A DNA stretch of 64,000 nt from Flavobacterium sp. (lineage in GTDB: Bacteria > Bacteroidota > Bacteroidia > Flavobacteriales > Flavobacteriaceae). Location of the stretch: positions 1 to 64,000 of the forward strand of contig NZ_SEBS01000024.1 of NCBI RefSeq assembly GCF_004211145.1. Reading direction: 5' to 3'. Under the pieces are notes generated by a model. It was not told the DNA's origin and did not search any database. It saw only the letters and a program-made list of their open reading frames with translations. Shown here one piece after another: positions 8,501 through 17,471 of the stretch. The translations under genes were made by a program, and so were the position numbers. Every line of letters starts with the position of its first letter. Positions within the stretch are counted from its first letter, which is position 1.

Positions 8501-11500
8501 ACATCACTATTGAGCCTGCAACTGCTTGGCGGAGGTGAATCGGCTATCCTGACTTTTGAACCGACAGCGACATTCGACCGTCTTCGCATCCGATTCGGGG
8601 GCGTTGCAGGCGTACTCGAATTCCTGAATATCCACGATGTGGAACGCCTTGCCGATACGCAGGTCGAAGGCGCCGACGAAACCAACACGATCACGGCTTG
8701 TCAAGGCCAGACATTGACGCTTGAAGCCGACGCGGTTCCTTGTACGACCTTCGTTTGGTACGACGCCGAAGTGGGCGGAAACGTAGTCGCGACCGGAAAC
8801 TCATTCACGCTTCCGGCCGATTTATCAGCGGGACAACACGTGTTCTGGATCCAACCGATCCGTTTCGGGTGTTCGTTCCTGAGCCGCGGAAGCGTGACGG
8901 TCAACGTCGTGGAAACCGCGCCTGAGGACGGAATCGAAAACGTAACCATAAACGGTCTCGCCGAAACTTCGATCTGTTCACCTGACGGAAACGTGACGTT
9001 GCTCGCAACCTTGGACACGTCGATCACGATTACGAATCCTGTATTCTACTGGTACAGTTTCGACGGCACGACGATGACGCTTGTTCCTAACCAATCCGGA
9101 CCATCGTTGCAACTCACAGGTTTGGCTCCGGGAACATACACGTATTTCGTCGGATTCAGCTCGACCGAATATTGCCAGACGGCTACGGCGGATCTGACTC
9201 AAGTCACGTTCACGATCTTACCGTCATCGGTTGCAGCCGACATCACGGTTGCCGACGCGGGAATCTGTCTCGACGGAACCGCGGTCCTGACTCCGACGTC
9301 GACACTTCCGAACCCACAATTCACCTTCTATTTCACGAACGACACGACACAGCCGATCACCGATGGTTTGACGGTTGGAGGCGTGACATATATGATCGCG
9401 AACGGAACGTTGACGATAACCGGACTCGACGAAACGGCAAGCCCGTACACGTATTACGTTGCAGTAGTAAGCGATTCGACCTGTATCAACCAGGCGGGAC
9501 AACTTGCCGAAGCTACCGTAACGGTCGGAACATTGCTTCCGCCGACGACGAACAACGCGACGCAAAACTTCTGTGCAGCGAACAACCCGACGATCGCCGA
9601 TCTGCAAGTCAATGAAACCAACGTGATCTTCTATGATGCGGCGACCGGAGGAAATCAACTTCCCGCCACGACTCCGCTTGTTGCGGGCGCAACCTATTAC
9701 GCGACCTTGACCGACGGCGTCTGCGAAAGCGAAACGCGTTTGGCGATTACCGTAACCATCGGAAATCCTTTGACACCGACGACAGGCGACGATTCGCAAA
9801 ACTTCTGTGCCGCGAACAACCCGACCTTTGCCGATATCCAGGTCAACGAATCGGGAGTCGTATTCTATAATTTACCGACAGGCGGAACGACATTCGACCT
9901 GACTGCGCCACTTGTCGCGGGAACATATTACGCGGCCATCGTCGACGGAACCTGCGAAAGCGAAACCCGTTTCGCGATCACGATCACGATCAGCGATCTC
10001 GCAACTCCTACGACGAGCAACGCAACCCAAGAATTCTGCGCGGCGCTCAACCCGACAGTTGCCGATCTTGACATAAACGAAGCGAACGTAAACGTGTATG
10101 ACGTCGCGACAGGAGGAACACCTTTGGCCGAAACGACTCCGCTAGTCACGGGAACGTATTATGTGACGTTGGTTGAAGCCGGGACAGGTTGCGAAAGCGG
10201 CGTCCGATTGGAAATCGCGGTAAACGTGAGCACTGTCGGAACACCGACTACGAACGATGCCACCCAGGATTTCTGTTTGGTGACTTCACCGATGGTAGCC
10301 GACATACAGGTCAACGAAACAGGCGTCATCTTCTACGACGCGGCTGTTGACGGAAACGCATACGACCCCGCGACACCATTGATGACGGGAACTTATTACG
10401 CGGCATTGACGGGCGGCGCTTGTGAGAGCGACACACGTCTTGAAATCGCGGTTACGGTCAACGACCCTGCGCCGCCGACTACCAGCAGCATGACGCAAAC
10501 GTTCTGCTCGGGAGATAATCCTACGGTAGCCGATCTCCAGTTCAACGAACCGAATGTGATCGTTTACGGAATCATGGTCGGAACACCACTCGATCCTACT
10601 TCGCCATTGACTGCCGGAGTTTACTACGCGGCGAATTTCGAAAACGGTTGTGAAAGTTCGATCCGAATCGAGATCACCGTGATCATCACCGAACCTCAGG
10701 TTCCTACGACGAACTCGGCTACGCAGAACTTCTGCGCGGCAAACAACCCCACGGTTGCCGACCTTCAGGTAAACGAGACCGGCGTCGTGTTCTACTCTAC
10801 TCCAACCGGAGGAACGGCACTTGACCCAGCGACACCGCTTACCGCAGGAACGTATTACGCCGCCTTCGGAAACATCACTTGCGACAGCGGAACACGTTTG
10901 GAAATCGCCGTAACCATCGGAAACCCGAATACGCCGACGACGAATTCGGCTACACAGAATTTCTGTTCGATCGATGCGCCGACGGTCGCCGACATCCAAG
11001 TCAACGAAACCGGCGTGATCTTCTATTCGACCCCGACAGGAGGAACCGCGATCGACCCATCGACGCCATTGACGGCGGGAACGTACTACGCGGCAATCTC
11101 TGACGGCGTTTGCGAAAGCGGAACCCGTTTGGAAATCACGATTACTATCGGAGCGCCCGGAACACCGACTACGAACAGCGCGACACAAACGTTCTGCCAG
11201 TCGGATAACCCTACGGTTGCCGACATACAGGTCAACGAAACAGGCGTCATCTTCTACTCGACTCCAACGGGCGGAACACCGATCGCAGCGACTACGGCTT
11301 TGACCGCTGGCGTTTATTACGCGGCTTTATCCGACGGAAATTGCGAAAGCGGAACCCGTTTGGAAATCACCGTCTTCATCAGCAATCCTGCGACACCGAC
11401 GACGACCGACGCGACCCAACAATTCTGTTTCGCGAACAACCCGACGGTCGCTGATCTCGATGTGAACGAAACCAACGTCGTATTCTACACGACTGCGACA

Positions 11501-12520
11501 GGCGGAACGCCACTATCGGCAACCACGGCGCTCGTAACCGGAACATATTATGCGGCTTTGGTTGAAGGCGATTGCGAAAGTGCAGTGAGATTGGTGATAG
11601 ACGTGACCGTTTCAGGTTCCGACACAGCCGAAATCACAGGCGGAACTGACAGCTCATGTATATCTGAAACCGTGACCTACTCGACCGCTGCAGGTATGCA
11701 AAATTATGTTTGGACAGTCACAGGCGGAACGATTACCGCAGGCGGAACTTCAACCGATAACACCGTAACCGTACAATGGACCGAAGTCGGAACAGGAACG
11801 GTATCGGTTTCCTACACCGACGCGAATTGCGGCAACACGGCAACGGCCACGCGCAATATCACGATCACGGTTTGTTCGGATCTCACAATCACGAAAGTCG
11901 TCGACATCTTCAATCCGGGCATCGAAGACGAGGTAACGTTTACGATAACGGTGAACAACAACGGCATCAGCAACTTCACCAATATCATCGTGAACGAAGC
12001 TTTGCCGACAGGTTACACCTACATCAGCAGCACGGCTTCAGCCGGAGTGTACAGCCCGATCACAGGTTTGTGGATCATACCTGCGTTAACCGGAAACACA
12101 TCGGCTACGCTTGAGATCGTGGTTATGGTGAACGCGACCGGAAACTATATGAACACGGTGACGATCGACGATTCGGTGCCCGATGATTCGATCGTTCTCA
12201 ACAACGGAGCCGAGGCTTGGGTAGAACCGATCTGCCTGATCGTATACAACGAGTTCACTCCTAATGGCGACGGACAGAACGATACTTTTAGGATCGACTG
12301 TATCGAAAACTATCCGAACAACACGCTCCAAGTCCACAACCGTTACGGCGTCATGGTTTACAAAACACGCGGTTACATGAACAACTGGGACGGTACCGCG
12401 AACCAGAACTCGCCGATCAACGAGGACAATAAACTTCCTGCAGGAACGTATTACTACGTGCTTGAGCTCAACGACGGAAGCGGCGCGAACAAGGCCGGAT
12501 GGTTATACATCATGCGTTAA
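5504..12520 (+). CDS. giant repeat adhesin-like type IX secretion substrate (type B sorting domain)
   Basis: A 2338-residue surface or secreted protein. A signal peptide with a basic start and hydrophobic core ends near residue 31 (TTYSQ). The N-terminal 1340 residues hold sugar-binding-like and Ig-like segments with recurrent FxWYD or LHWYAT strands and paired cysteines. Residues about 1345-2038 are nine tandem repeats of about 77 residues. Residues about 2126-2235 resemble a DUF11-type domain (DLTITKVVDIFNPG). The C-terminal 95 residues (YNEFTPNGDGQNDTF, NRYGVMVYK, GTYYYVLEL) are the gliding-motility-associated type B sorting signal. The protein should cross the outer membrane through the type IX machinery. 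It is followed at 44 bases by PorP/SprF and OmpA-type genes, the usual partners of type B substrates. Binding target unknown; repeats and size suggest adhesion. Confidence 0.92.
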   Translation: MKLNFTFKRMYEFKYILVFLLPILFLNTTYSQSVRVYTETISSQANTDNAPLAVDENLVTRANVRASSGLALGIGAYSGHVELQYDTTLPANTTSYVKIQTDDNLLPALLGGSLGGVLADVLGTVLIGNQEFTVQAKNNATVVLQGDSQDIGEFAQNRLRIVTDENGDFFIAITPAQAYNRIRLTSRLGSLVGLFNVRTLYVYDAFYISQADNCGQPSYTSFSGNGITLDLINLAGAGVDNPENVLDASTTNFSQLSLGILGVAASIEQTVYFDGVSNANDQFNVRLRLNPSLVEVGVLNSIQLVASNGPNVVQTISVGSLLNAELLNLLQGNQIATIPFQTSAPANRITVRYNSLLGVNLNQTLDLYDITRVPRIPVITDPFTLNPRICAGNAASLVATTAANYELHWYATATSTTPLAVTQSGAPFTTPVLTADTSFFVSAVRVGCPEESLRVRINVDVISLPTAADITIASPQTACQGNVTLTPSSSIGGAVIRYYTSQSMTTEITTGYSGTPGATYVKNPTTGALTITGLTAANSPYTYYIALQVEGLCTNVSGTLKEVVVNYSDQLTLQVQANISGCGSVNLVDAITNFDASNTYLFFDSNNNPITAEAAANITANGTFFIQAQSNNGACSSTVQQVVVTIVAQPTLTLAANALVTNVGNSVTLNATSNGTITWYDSDGNALAGNTAGPFTQTGIYTFTAVAVTGACSATASVTVTVLDPAQCPPLTQPDYATTQSWGSIITGGVSNAPNAVDGNVQTFSTITTGIGLLGVGTTWQTLQWEETIAAGTPVTIKLGSEYSGLTLIGGFSVVGTKRNGSGVPQTIGAFQPVSGSLVDLLPGENAFEFTFVPSNGSGPQDYDGVRVMIGSTVSLAQNAKVFEAYYTTSATQVACGDDVRDVLFGAVDLGVGALTATVGVDDPFEAVDNSQTSSATMYSGLGVLAAAELTVVFNTPSIEGDQVRIRISKPGSLLSLSALAGISIQPMIGNAVSGTLVSTSLLSLQLLGGGESAILTFEPTATFDRLRIRFGGVAGVLEFLNIHDVERLADTQVEGADETNTITACQGQTLTLEADAVPCTTFVWYDAEVGGNVVATGNSFTLPADLSAGQHVFWIQPIRFGCSFLSRGSVTVNVVETAPEDGIENVTINGLAETSICSPDGNVTLLATLDTSITITNPVFYWYSFDGTTMTLVPNQSGPSLQLTGLAPGTYTYFVGFSSTEYCQTATADLTQVTFTILPSSVAADITVADAGICLDGTAVLTPTSTLPNPQFTFYFTNDTTQPITDGLTVGGVTYMIANGTLTITGLDETASPYTYYVAVVSDSTCINQAGQLAEATVTVGTLLPPTTNNATQNFCAANNPTIADLQVNETNVIFYDAATGGNQLPATTPLVAGATYYATLTDGVCESETRLAITVTIGNPLTPTTGDDSQNFCAANNPTFADIQVNESGVVFYNLPTGGTTFDLTAPLVAGTYYAAIVDGTCESETRFAITITISDLATPTTSNATQEFCAALNPTVADLDINEANVNVYDVATGGTPLAETTPLVTGTYYVTLVEAGTGCESGVRLEIAVNVSTVGTPTTNDATQDFCLVTSPMVADIQVNETGVIFYDAAVDGNAYDPATPLMTGTYYAALTGGACESDTRLEIAVTVNDPAPPTTSSMTQTFCSGDNPTVADLQFNEPNVIVYGIMVGTPLDPTSPLTAGVYYAANFENGCESSIRIEITVIITEPQVPTTNSATQNFCAANNPTVADLQVNETGVVFYSTPTGGTALDPATPLTAGTYYAAFGNITCDSGTRLEIAVTIGNPNTPTTNSATQNFCSIDAPTVADIQVNETGVIFYSTPTGGTAIDPSTPLTAGTYYAAISDGVCESGTRLEITITIGAPGTPTTNSATQTFCQSDNPTVADIQVNETGVIFYSTPTGGTPIAATTALTAGVYYAALSDGNCESGTRLEITVFISNPATPTTTDATQQFCFANNPTVADLDVNETNVVFYTTATGGTPLSATTALVTGTYYAALVEGDCESAVRLVIDVTVSGSDTAEITGGTDSSCISETVTYSTAAGMQNYVWTVTGGTITAGGTSTDNTVTVQWTEVGTGTVSVSYTDANCGNTATATRNITITVCSDLTITKVVDIFNPGIEDEVTFTITVNNNGISNFTNIIVNEALPTGYTYISSTASAGVYSPITGLWIIPALTGNTSATLEIVVMVNATGNYMNTVTIDDSVPDDSIVLNNGAEAWVEPICLIVYNEFTPNGDGQNDTFRIDCIENYPNNTLQVHNRYGVMVYKTRGYMNNWDGTANQNSPINEDNKLPAGTYYYVLELNDGSGANKAGWLYIMR
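9537..11618 (+). repeat. nine tandem coding repeats of about 231 bp in the adhesin
   Basis: Units start near 9537, 9771, 10002, 10239, 10470, 10698, 10929, 11160 and 11391. Each opens with P-T-T-N-x-A-T-Q-x-F-C and N-P-T-V-A-D-[LI]-Q-V-N-E-T, and ends with T-Y-Y-A-A, C-E-S-G-T-R-L-E-I. The paired Cys at unit positions about 11 and 62 are kept in nearly all units, suggesting one disulfide or metal pair per module. Units 6 to 8 are the most alike. Confidence 0.9.
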
Positions 12521-12564
12521 CCCAAAGGGTAACAGAAACTGCCATTAACTAAAAATTTGTAAAC

Positions 12565-13485
12565 ATGAAATTCAACATATATACAATCGTGGCCATTTTC
12601 CTTATCCTTACTTTGGATGGAAATGCGCAACAGGATCCGGGTTACACACAATACATGTACAACCCGCTCGTAATAAATCCCGGTTACACGGGATCAACAG
12701 GAGCTTTAGAAGCCGTTCTGATTCACCGTTCCCAATGGGTCGGGATCGAAGGCGCGCCTGAAACACAATCATTGACGATCCACAGCCCGCTTTCAAACGA
12801 GAAACTGGGGCTCGGATTCTCGGCCGTGCACGATAAATTAGGCCCGTCGAGCGACATCTATTTCAACGCGAACTTCTCGTACACGCTGAATTTGAACTAC
12901 GACACGAAACTGGCATTCGGTGTAAAAGCCGGAGCGCGCGTACTCAACATCGACTGGAGCAAAGGTCGTTTCTATGATGAAGCCGACGCGTTGCTCAACC
13001 AAAACATCGACAATAAGTTCATTCCCCAGATTGGGGCCGGTGCGTTCTTGTACAAGGAAAACTGGTACGTCGGGGTTTCGGTTCCGAATTTTATCCGAAG
13101 CGACTATTACGATGACATCGAGGAATCGGTCGACGTCGATCGCCTGCACTATTATTTGACCGCGGGTTACGTTTGGGATATCTCAGATAACCTCAAGTTC
13201 AAGCCGGCCGTCTTGGGTCGTGTCGTGAGCGGTGCTCCGGTCGAGTTCGATATTTCGGCCAACTTCATGTTCATGGAAAAATTCGTGCTCGGCGCGGCAT
13301 ACCGTTTCGACGATTCGGTCTCGGCACTCGCAGGGTTCCAGATTTCACGTGACTTCTTCATCGGATATTCGTACGATTACACGACGAGCGACCTCACCAA
13401 ATACAACGATGGTACGCACGAGATCCTATTGCGTTTCCAGATGAACAAGAAAACGAACCAGATCAAATCTCCACGATTCTTCTAA
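12565..13485 (+). CDS. PorP/SprF family type IX secretion outer-membrane protein
   Basis: A 306-residue protein with a signal peptide (cleavage near GNAQQ, residue 21-22) and the family opening DPGYTQYMYNPLVINPGYTGS. The rest alternates short amphipathic strands with aromatic ends, as in a beta-barrel, ending in a strand near LLRFQMNK. PorP/SprF proteins help type B substrates reach or remain on the surface; SprF serves SprB in gliding. The gene sits 44 bases after the adhesin and 12 bases before the OmpA-type gene, so the three probably form one operon in which this protein serves the upstream adhesin. Confidence 0.92.
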   Translation: MKFNIYTIVAIFLILTLDGNAQQDPGYTQYMYNPLVINPGYTGSTGALEAVLIHRSQWVGIEGAPETQSLTIHSPLSNEKLGLGFSAVHDKLGPSSDIYFNANFSYTLNLNYDTKLAFGVKAGARVLNIDWSKGRFYDEADALLNQNIDNKFIPQIGAGAFLYKENWYVGVSVPNFIRSDYYDDIEESVDVDRLHYYLTAGYVWDISDNLKFKPAVLGRVVSGAPVEFDISANFMFMEKFVLGAAYRFDDSVSALAGFQISRDFFIGYSYDYTTSDLTKYNDGTHEILLRFQMNKKTNQIKSPRFF

Positions 13486-13497
13486 AACACACCAAAC

Positions 13498-15438
13498 ATG
13501 AAAAAGTTCTATATCATCATAGCGTGCTTGGTCATTTCGGTGGCATCGGCACAGAGCAAGCTCAAGCGGGCTGAAAAATTATACAAGCAGTATTCGTTCA
13601 CCGAGGCCGCGAAGTTGTACGACGAAGCACTCGCCGAAAAGGAAAATCCCGGAGCCGACATCCTCAAAATGGCCGGGGATTCGCACTACAACGTCGGGCA
13701 GAAAAAGGAAGCACTCAAGTATTACCAGATGTTGTACGACATCCAGGGCAGCACTTTATCGAACGATTATTTCATCAAATACACCGAATCGGTCAAGGCA
13801 ACTTTGGATTACGCCAAGGCCGACAAAGTCACAAAGGAATATCTTGCGGCAAAGAACGACAACGCCGTCATGGCAAAGTACGCCCTGCAGAAAAAGCAGA
13901 TGGACAGCCTTGCCAAGGAAAAGCCTTTGTACACGGTGAAACAGCTCGACGTGAATTCATCGAAGTCGGATTTCGGGACAGCGTTCTACGGACAGAAGAT
14001 CGTATTCGCATCGGCAAAGGACACGACGAAATACAACGAAAAACTCTACAATTGGAACCAGCAGCCATTTCTCGATTTGTATGTGGCCGAACGCAATGTC
14101 AACGACGGCACTCTCTTGAACGTGCAGCCTTTCTTACCGAACGCGATGACAAAATACCACGACGCGACGGCCGCTTTCAGCCCGGATCTCAAAACCGTTT
14201 ACTATACGCGCAATATTGTCAAGGACAACAAAAAGCTCGTGAACGACAAAACGGGTACGAACCAATTCAAGATTGTACGAGGCGCGCTTAGTGAAGACGG
14301 CAAACTTGGCAAACTCGAGGACATGCAGTTCAACAACAATGCGTATTCGACGGGACATCCGGCGGTGAGCAATGACGGGAAATGGCTGTTTTTTGCGTCG
14401 GATATGCCCGGCGGACAAGGCGGTTCGGATATTTACGTAGCCGAAGTCGATCCTGCGGGAACGGTCGGACCTGCTAAAAATCTCGGGCCGATGATCAACA
14501 CGGCGGGCGAGGAAATGTTCCCGTCGTTCAACAACGGCGTGTTGTATTTCGCTTCCGACGGACATTTCGGCTGGGGCGGGCTCGACGTCTACGAATCGAA
14601 AATGACGGGCGACTGGAACTTTTCGGAACCGAGAAATCTCGGTGCTCCGATCAATTCCAACAAAGACGACTTCGCGTACATCGTCGACACCGAAGACAAA
14701 TACGGCTATTTTTCCTCGAACCGCGAAATGGGCAAAGGCGACGACGACATTTATTTCTTCACGAAGGTCAAACCACCTTGCGACGAATTGGTTTCGGGCA
14801 AAGTCACGAACGCGAAATCGAAATTGGCCATTGCGGGCGCGACGGTTTCAGTCACCGATTTGATGGATACCGCGATCACGTCGGCCACTACCGACGGCAA
14901 CGGCGATTATGTCGTCACGGTTCCATGCGGCAAGACGTACAAGATCGCAGCGACCAAAGCCAATCACAGTCGTGAGGAAAAACAACTTGAGATCGGCAAG
15001 AAAAACGGGAATCAGACCAAGGATGTGAATTTCGAACTCACGAACTACGACGACCTGATCACCAAGAAAGGCGATGTCGAGAAGATTACCGTGAATCCGA
15101 TCTACTTCGAATACAACAAATGGAACATTACGGATCTGGCCGCAGTCGAACTTGACAAGGTCGTATTCGCGATGACGAAATTCCCGCATCTTAAAATCAA
15201 GATCGAATCGCATACGGATTCACGTGGGAAAGATGCTTACAATTTGAAATTATCAGACAGTCGCGCCAAATCGACCAGAGACTATATCATATCCAAAGGG
15301 ATCGATGCCAGCCGCATCGACAGTGCTATCGGATACGGCGAAAGCCGTCTAACGAACCGATGCAAGAACGGAGTCAAGTGTACCGAGGCTGAACACCTCG
15401 CGAACCGCCGCTCTGACTTCATCGTAATCGATAAGTAA
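13498..15438 (+). CDS. OmpA-family protein with TPR, PD40 propeller and carboxypeptidase-regulatory-like domains
   Basis: A 646-residue envelope protein. A signal peptide (ends ASAQ, residue 19) is followed by TPR-like helices (about 20-120), PD40/WD40-like strands (about 140-420, with recurring FSPDLKTVYYTR, NDGKWLFFASD, YFSSNREMGKGDDDIY), a carboxypeptidase-regulatory-like sandwich (about 430-510, VSGKVTNAKSKLAIAGATV) and a C-terminal OmpA peptidoglycan-binding domain (about 535-645, SHTDSRGKDAYNLKLSDSRA). The OmpA domain should anchor it to peptidoglycan. Genes of this architecture regularly follow PorP/SprF genes, and this one is the last gene of the adhesin operon, closed by a terminator. 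Whether it couples the adhesin to the cell wall or to the motor is unknown. Confidence 0.92.
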   Translation: MKKFYIIIACLVISVASAQSKLKRAEKLYKQYSFTEAAKLYDEALAEKENPGADILKMAGDSHYNVGQKKEALKYYQMLYDIQGSTLSNDYFIKYTESVKATLDYAKADKVTKEYLAAKNDNAVMAKYALQKKQMDSLAKEKPLYTVKQLDVNSSKSDFGTAFYGQKIVFASAKDTTKYNEKLYNWNQQPFLDLYVAERNVNDGTLLNVQPFLPNAMTKYHDATAAFSPDLKTVYYTRNIVKDNKKLVNDKTGTNQFKIVRGALSEDGKLGKLEDMQFNNNAYSTGHPAVSNDGKWLFFASDMPGGQGGSDIYVAEVDPAGTVGPAKNLGPMINTAGEEMFPSFNNGVLYFASDGHFGWGGLDVYESKMTGDWNFSEPRNLGAPINSNKDDFAYIVDTEDKYGYFSSNREMGKGDDDIYFFTKVKPPCDELVSGKVTNAKSKLAIAGATVSVTDLMDTAITSATTDGNGDYVVTVPCGKTYKIAATKANHSREEKQLEIGKKNGNQTKDVNFELTNYDDLITKKGDVEKITVNPIYFEYNKWNITDLAAVELDKVVFAMTKFPHLKIKIESHTDSRGKDAYNLKLSDSRAKSTRDYIISKGIDASRIDSAIGYGESRLTNRCKNGVKCTEAEHLANRRSDFIVIDK

Positions 15439-15466
15439 GTTAAGTTACTTAAGTTTGGGTGTTTGG

Positions 15467-15495
15467 AAAAGCCGTCTTCGGACGGCTTTTTTATT
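15467..15495 (+). terminator. terminator of the adhesin operon
   Basis: Stem aaaagccgtc / gacggctttt with a TTCG tetraloop, followed by TTATT, 28 bases after the OmpA-type stop codon. Confidence 0.88.
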
Positions 15496-16201
15496 AGTTA
15501 AAATTGAAGCAATCGCATTTTTGAAAGATCGCCTTTATGAATTGAATATTCTTACAGTTTCGAATCGATGTTTTTTTATCTATTCACGAAAAATTTGCTA
15601 AATGGCGGTGGCAAAACTCTCAGCCAAAACCGACCGATACTCAATCGGTACACCATTTTTAAGATTATTTGATTAACCTTACGCAATCATAAAGGAAATT
15701 TGCAATCCTTACGGTAACGTCATCAATCATAAATCAAAAAACGAATAGTCTTTTAATCAAAACGAAAATACCGGAACACACATCCACCACTAATCCGGCT
15801 TACCATAATCCAGCAAAAAACAATACACATTCCGAGCAGGCGGTTCCTGCCGATGGCTTCCAGCGTCCATTCGCGCGCGCCATATGACCGATAATTCTTT
15901 AAGCAATAGTTGGGAATTGAGTTAAAATGCACCTAAAAACCGTCAGCGCTTAACTGGCGGTTTTTTTTTGGCGCAAGGTGCAAGGTACAAGGTGCAGAGT
16001 CACGATTCATTATTACGAAATCCAAGAACGGACTGAGTAATCTGCCGCGAAAAAAAAAACTAAACTCGGCCCGAGTAAAATAAGCCATCAATAAAAAAAG
16101 CGTAAAATCTTCGTGCCTTCGTGCCTTCGTGGCAAAAAAAAATCCGCAGCCCAAACCACGGATTTATCGTCAATTGTCAATTGTCAATTGTCAATTATCA
16201 A
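15496..16201. other. intergenic region with repeat fragments
   Basis: About 700 bases with no convincing gene. It holds a second hairpin (listed separately), a short direct repeat of caaggtgcaaggt type near 15971-15994, a (cttcgtgc)n fragment ending in cttcgtggcaaaaaa (16110-16140) that also occurs around 45.5-45.9 kb, and a (tgtcaat)n run just before the dehydrogenase stop (16170-16203). The ORFs across it are repeat-derived or antisense shadows. Confidence 0.6.
15935..15969. terminator. hairpin with T tract, possible bidirectional terminator
   Basis: aaaaccgtcag / ctggcggtttt (one G-U) around a 7-base loop, followed by nine T on the plus strand and preceded by five A. It could stop read-through from the minus-strand dehydrogenase gene at 16202. 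Confidence 0.6.
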
Positions 16202-17248
16202 TTACAAACTCGCCATATCAATCACAAATCGATATCGTACATCATTTTTCTGCATTCTTGTGTACGCGTTTTCAATGTCTTTGATGTCGATCATCTCGAT
16301 CTCGGAAACGATTCCATGTTCGGCACAGAAATCAAGCATCTCCTGAGTTTCGGGCAAACCTCCGATTCCGGAACCGGCCAACGATTTTCGGCCGCCGATC
16401 ACGCTGAAATGGTGAACCGGCTGCGCATCGGGCGGCACTCCCACGACGCACAAAACGCCGTCGGTCCTGAGCAATCCCAAATAGGCGTTCAAATCGTGTG
16501 GCGCCGAAACCGTGTCGAGGATGAAATCGAAATAACCGCGAACGCTTTTCATTTGGTCAGCGTCTTTGGTAACGACGAATTTGTGCGCTCCGAGTTTCTT
16601 GGCATCGGCTTCCTTACTTGCCGATGTACTCAAAACGGTAACTTCGGCTCCGAAAGCAGCGGCGAACTTCACGCCCATGTGACCCAATCCGCCAAGCCCG
16701 ACGACGGCAACCTTGTCGCCCTTGCCTACTTTCCAGTGGCGCAACGGAGAATATGTCGTGATTCCGGCGCACAACAACGGAGCGGTCGCGGCAAGATCCA
16801 ATTTGTCGGAAATCTTTAAAGTGAAATCTTCGTGGACGACGATCGTGTTCGAATATCCGCCGTAAGTCGGTGTTTTCCCGTCTTGTTCGGTACCGTTGTA
16901 CGTTTGGGACGAACCGTTCTCGCAATATTGTTCCAGACCTTTCTGGCAGTTGTCGCAGGTGCGGCAGGAATCGACGAGACAGCCCGTTCCGGCAAGATCG
17001 CCCACTTTGAATTTCGTGACATCGGATCCGACGGCGATTACTTTCCCCACGATTTCATGTCCGGGAACCATCGGGAAAACTTCTCCGCCCCATTCGCCTC
17101 TCGCCTGGTGCAGGTCGGAATGACAGACGCCGCAGAACAGAATATCGAATTGGACGTCGTGCGGTTTCAAGTCGCGTCTTTCGAACGTCCACGGCGCCAA
17201 TGGAGTCGATGCCGTTTGGGCAGCGTATGCTTTTGCTGTTGTAGTCAT
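16202..17248 (-). CDS. zinc-dependent NAD(P) alcohol dehydrogenase, YahK/CAD type
   Basis: A 348-residue medium-chain dehydrogenase that should interconvert aldehydes and alcohols in the cytoplasm. Catalytic zinc ligands are visible as C42 in FCGVCHSDLH and H64-E65 in GHEIVGKV. The structural zinc lobe has four cysteines at about C95, C98, C101 and C109 (SCRTCDNCQKGLEQYC). The nucleotide-binding loop is VVGLGGLGHMG at about 184-194. The pattern is that of the broad-range aldehyde reductase subfamily (YahK, cinnamyl-alcohol dehydrogenase-like), generally NADPH-preferring. Substrate unknown. It is monocistronic, with a heptad-repeat element just upstream. Confidence 0.93.
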   Translation of the reverse strand: MTTTAKAYAAQTASTPLAPWTFERRDLKPHDVQFDILFCGVCHSDLHQARGEWGGEVFPMVPGHEIVGKVIAVGSDVTKFKVGDLAGTGCLVDSCRTCDNCQKGLEQYCENGSSQTYNGTEQDGKTPTYGGYSNTIVVHEDFTLKISDKLDLAATAPLLCAGITTYSPLRHWKVGKGDKVAVVGLGGLGHMGVKFAAAFGAEVTVLSTSASKEADAKKLGAHKFVVTKDADQMKSVRGYFDFILDTVSAPHDLNAYLGLLRTDGVLCVVGVPPDAQPVHHFSVIGGRKSLAGSGIGGLPETQEMLDFCAEHGIVSEIEMIDIKDIENAYTRMQKNDVRYRFVIDMASL

Positions 17249-17285
17249 AATTGGTTGTATTTTTAGATTGGTACGAATTTACACA

Positions 17286-17441
17286 TTTGTTGATTTGTTG
17301 ATTCGTTGATTCGTTGATTTGTTGATTTGTTTATGCGTTGATTCGTTGATTTGTTGATTTGTTGATTTGAGTTCTTGCCTTCCGTTGGGACTTTGAATAT
17401 GCAACGCGAGAGATCGATTCTAATTAACGCATAAACAAACA
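17286..17441. repeat. heptad-bordered repeat element, copy A
   Basis: A run of gttgatt units separated by t/c-g steps (17287-17370) leads into a unique core of about 60 bases (gttcttgccttccgttggga and on to gagagatcgattctaatt). The right arm aattaacgcataaac (17422-17436) is the reverse complement, with one mismatch, of gtttatgcgttgatt (17329-17343) in the left arm. The core is homologous to that of copy B in inverted orientation. No ORF. Confidence 0.75.
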
Positions 17442-17471
17442 AAAATAGATATCTTTAGAAAACCTAATTAA

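Noticed and set aside
10286..11188. Minus-strand ORF of 300 residues inside the adhesin repeats
   Set aside because: Antisense shadow of the strongly biased repeat codons; repeats itself with the same period and has no known domain.
5504..12520. Frameshift or assembly collapse in the adhesin repeats
   Set aside because: The frame stays open through all nine repeats to a complete C-terminal sorting domain, and unit lengths are regular.
15636..15652. Third TetR operator-like site (gatactcaatcggtac)
   Set aside because: The half-site spacing differs by one base and no gene starts nearby, so chance similarity is likely.
16121..16819. Plus-strand ORF of 232 residues
   Set aside because: Antisense to the alcohol dehydrogenase gene, whose zinc and cofactor motifs are intact.
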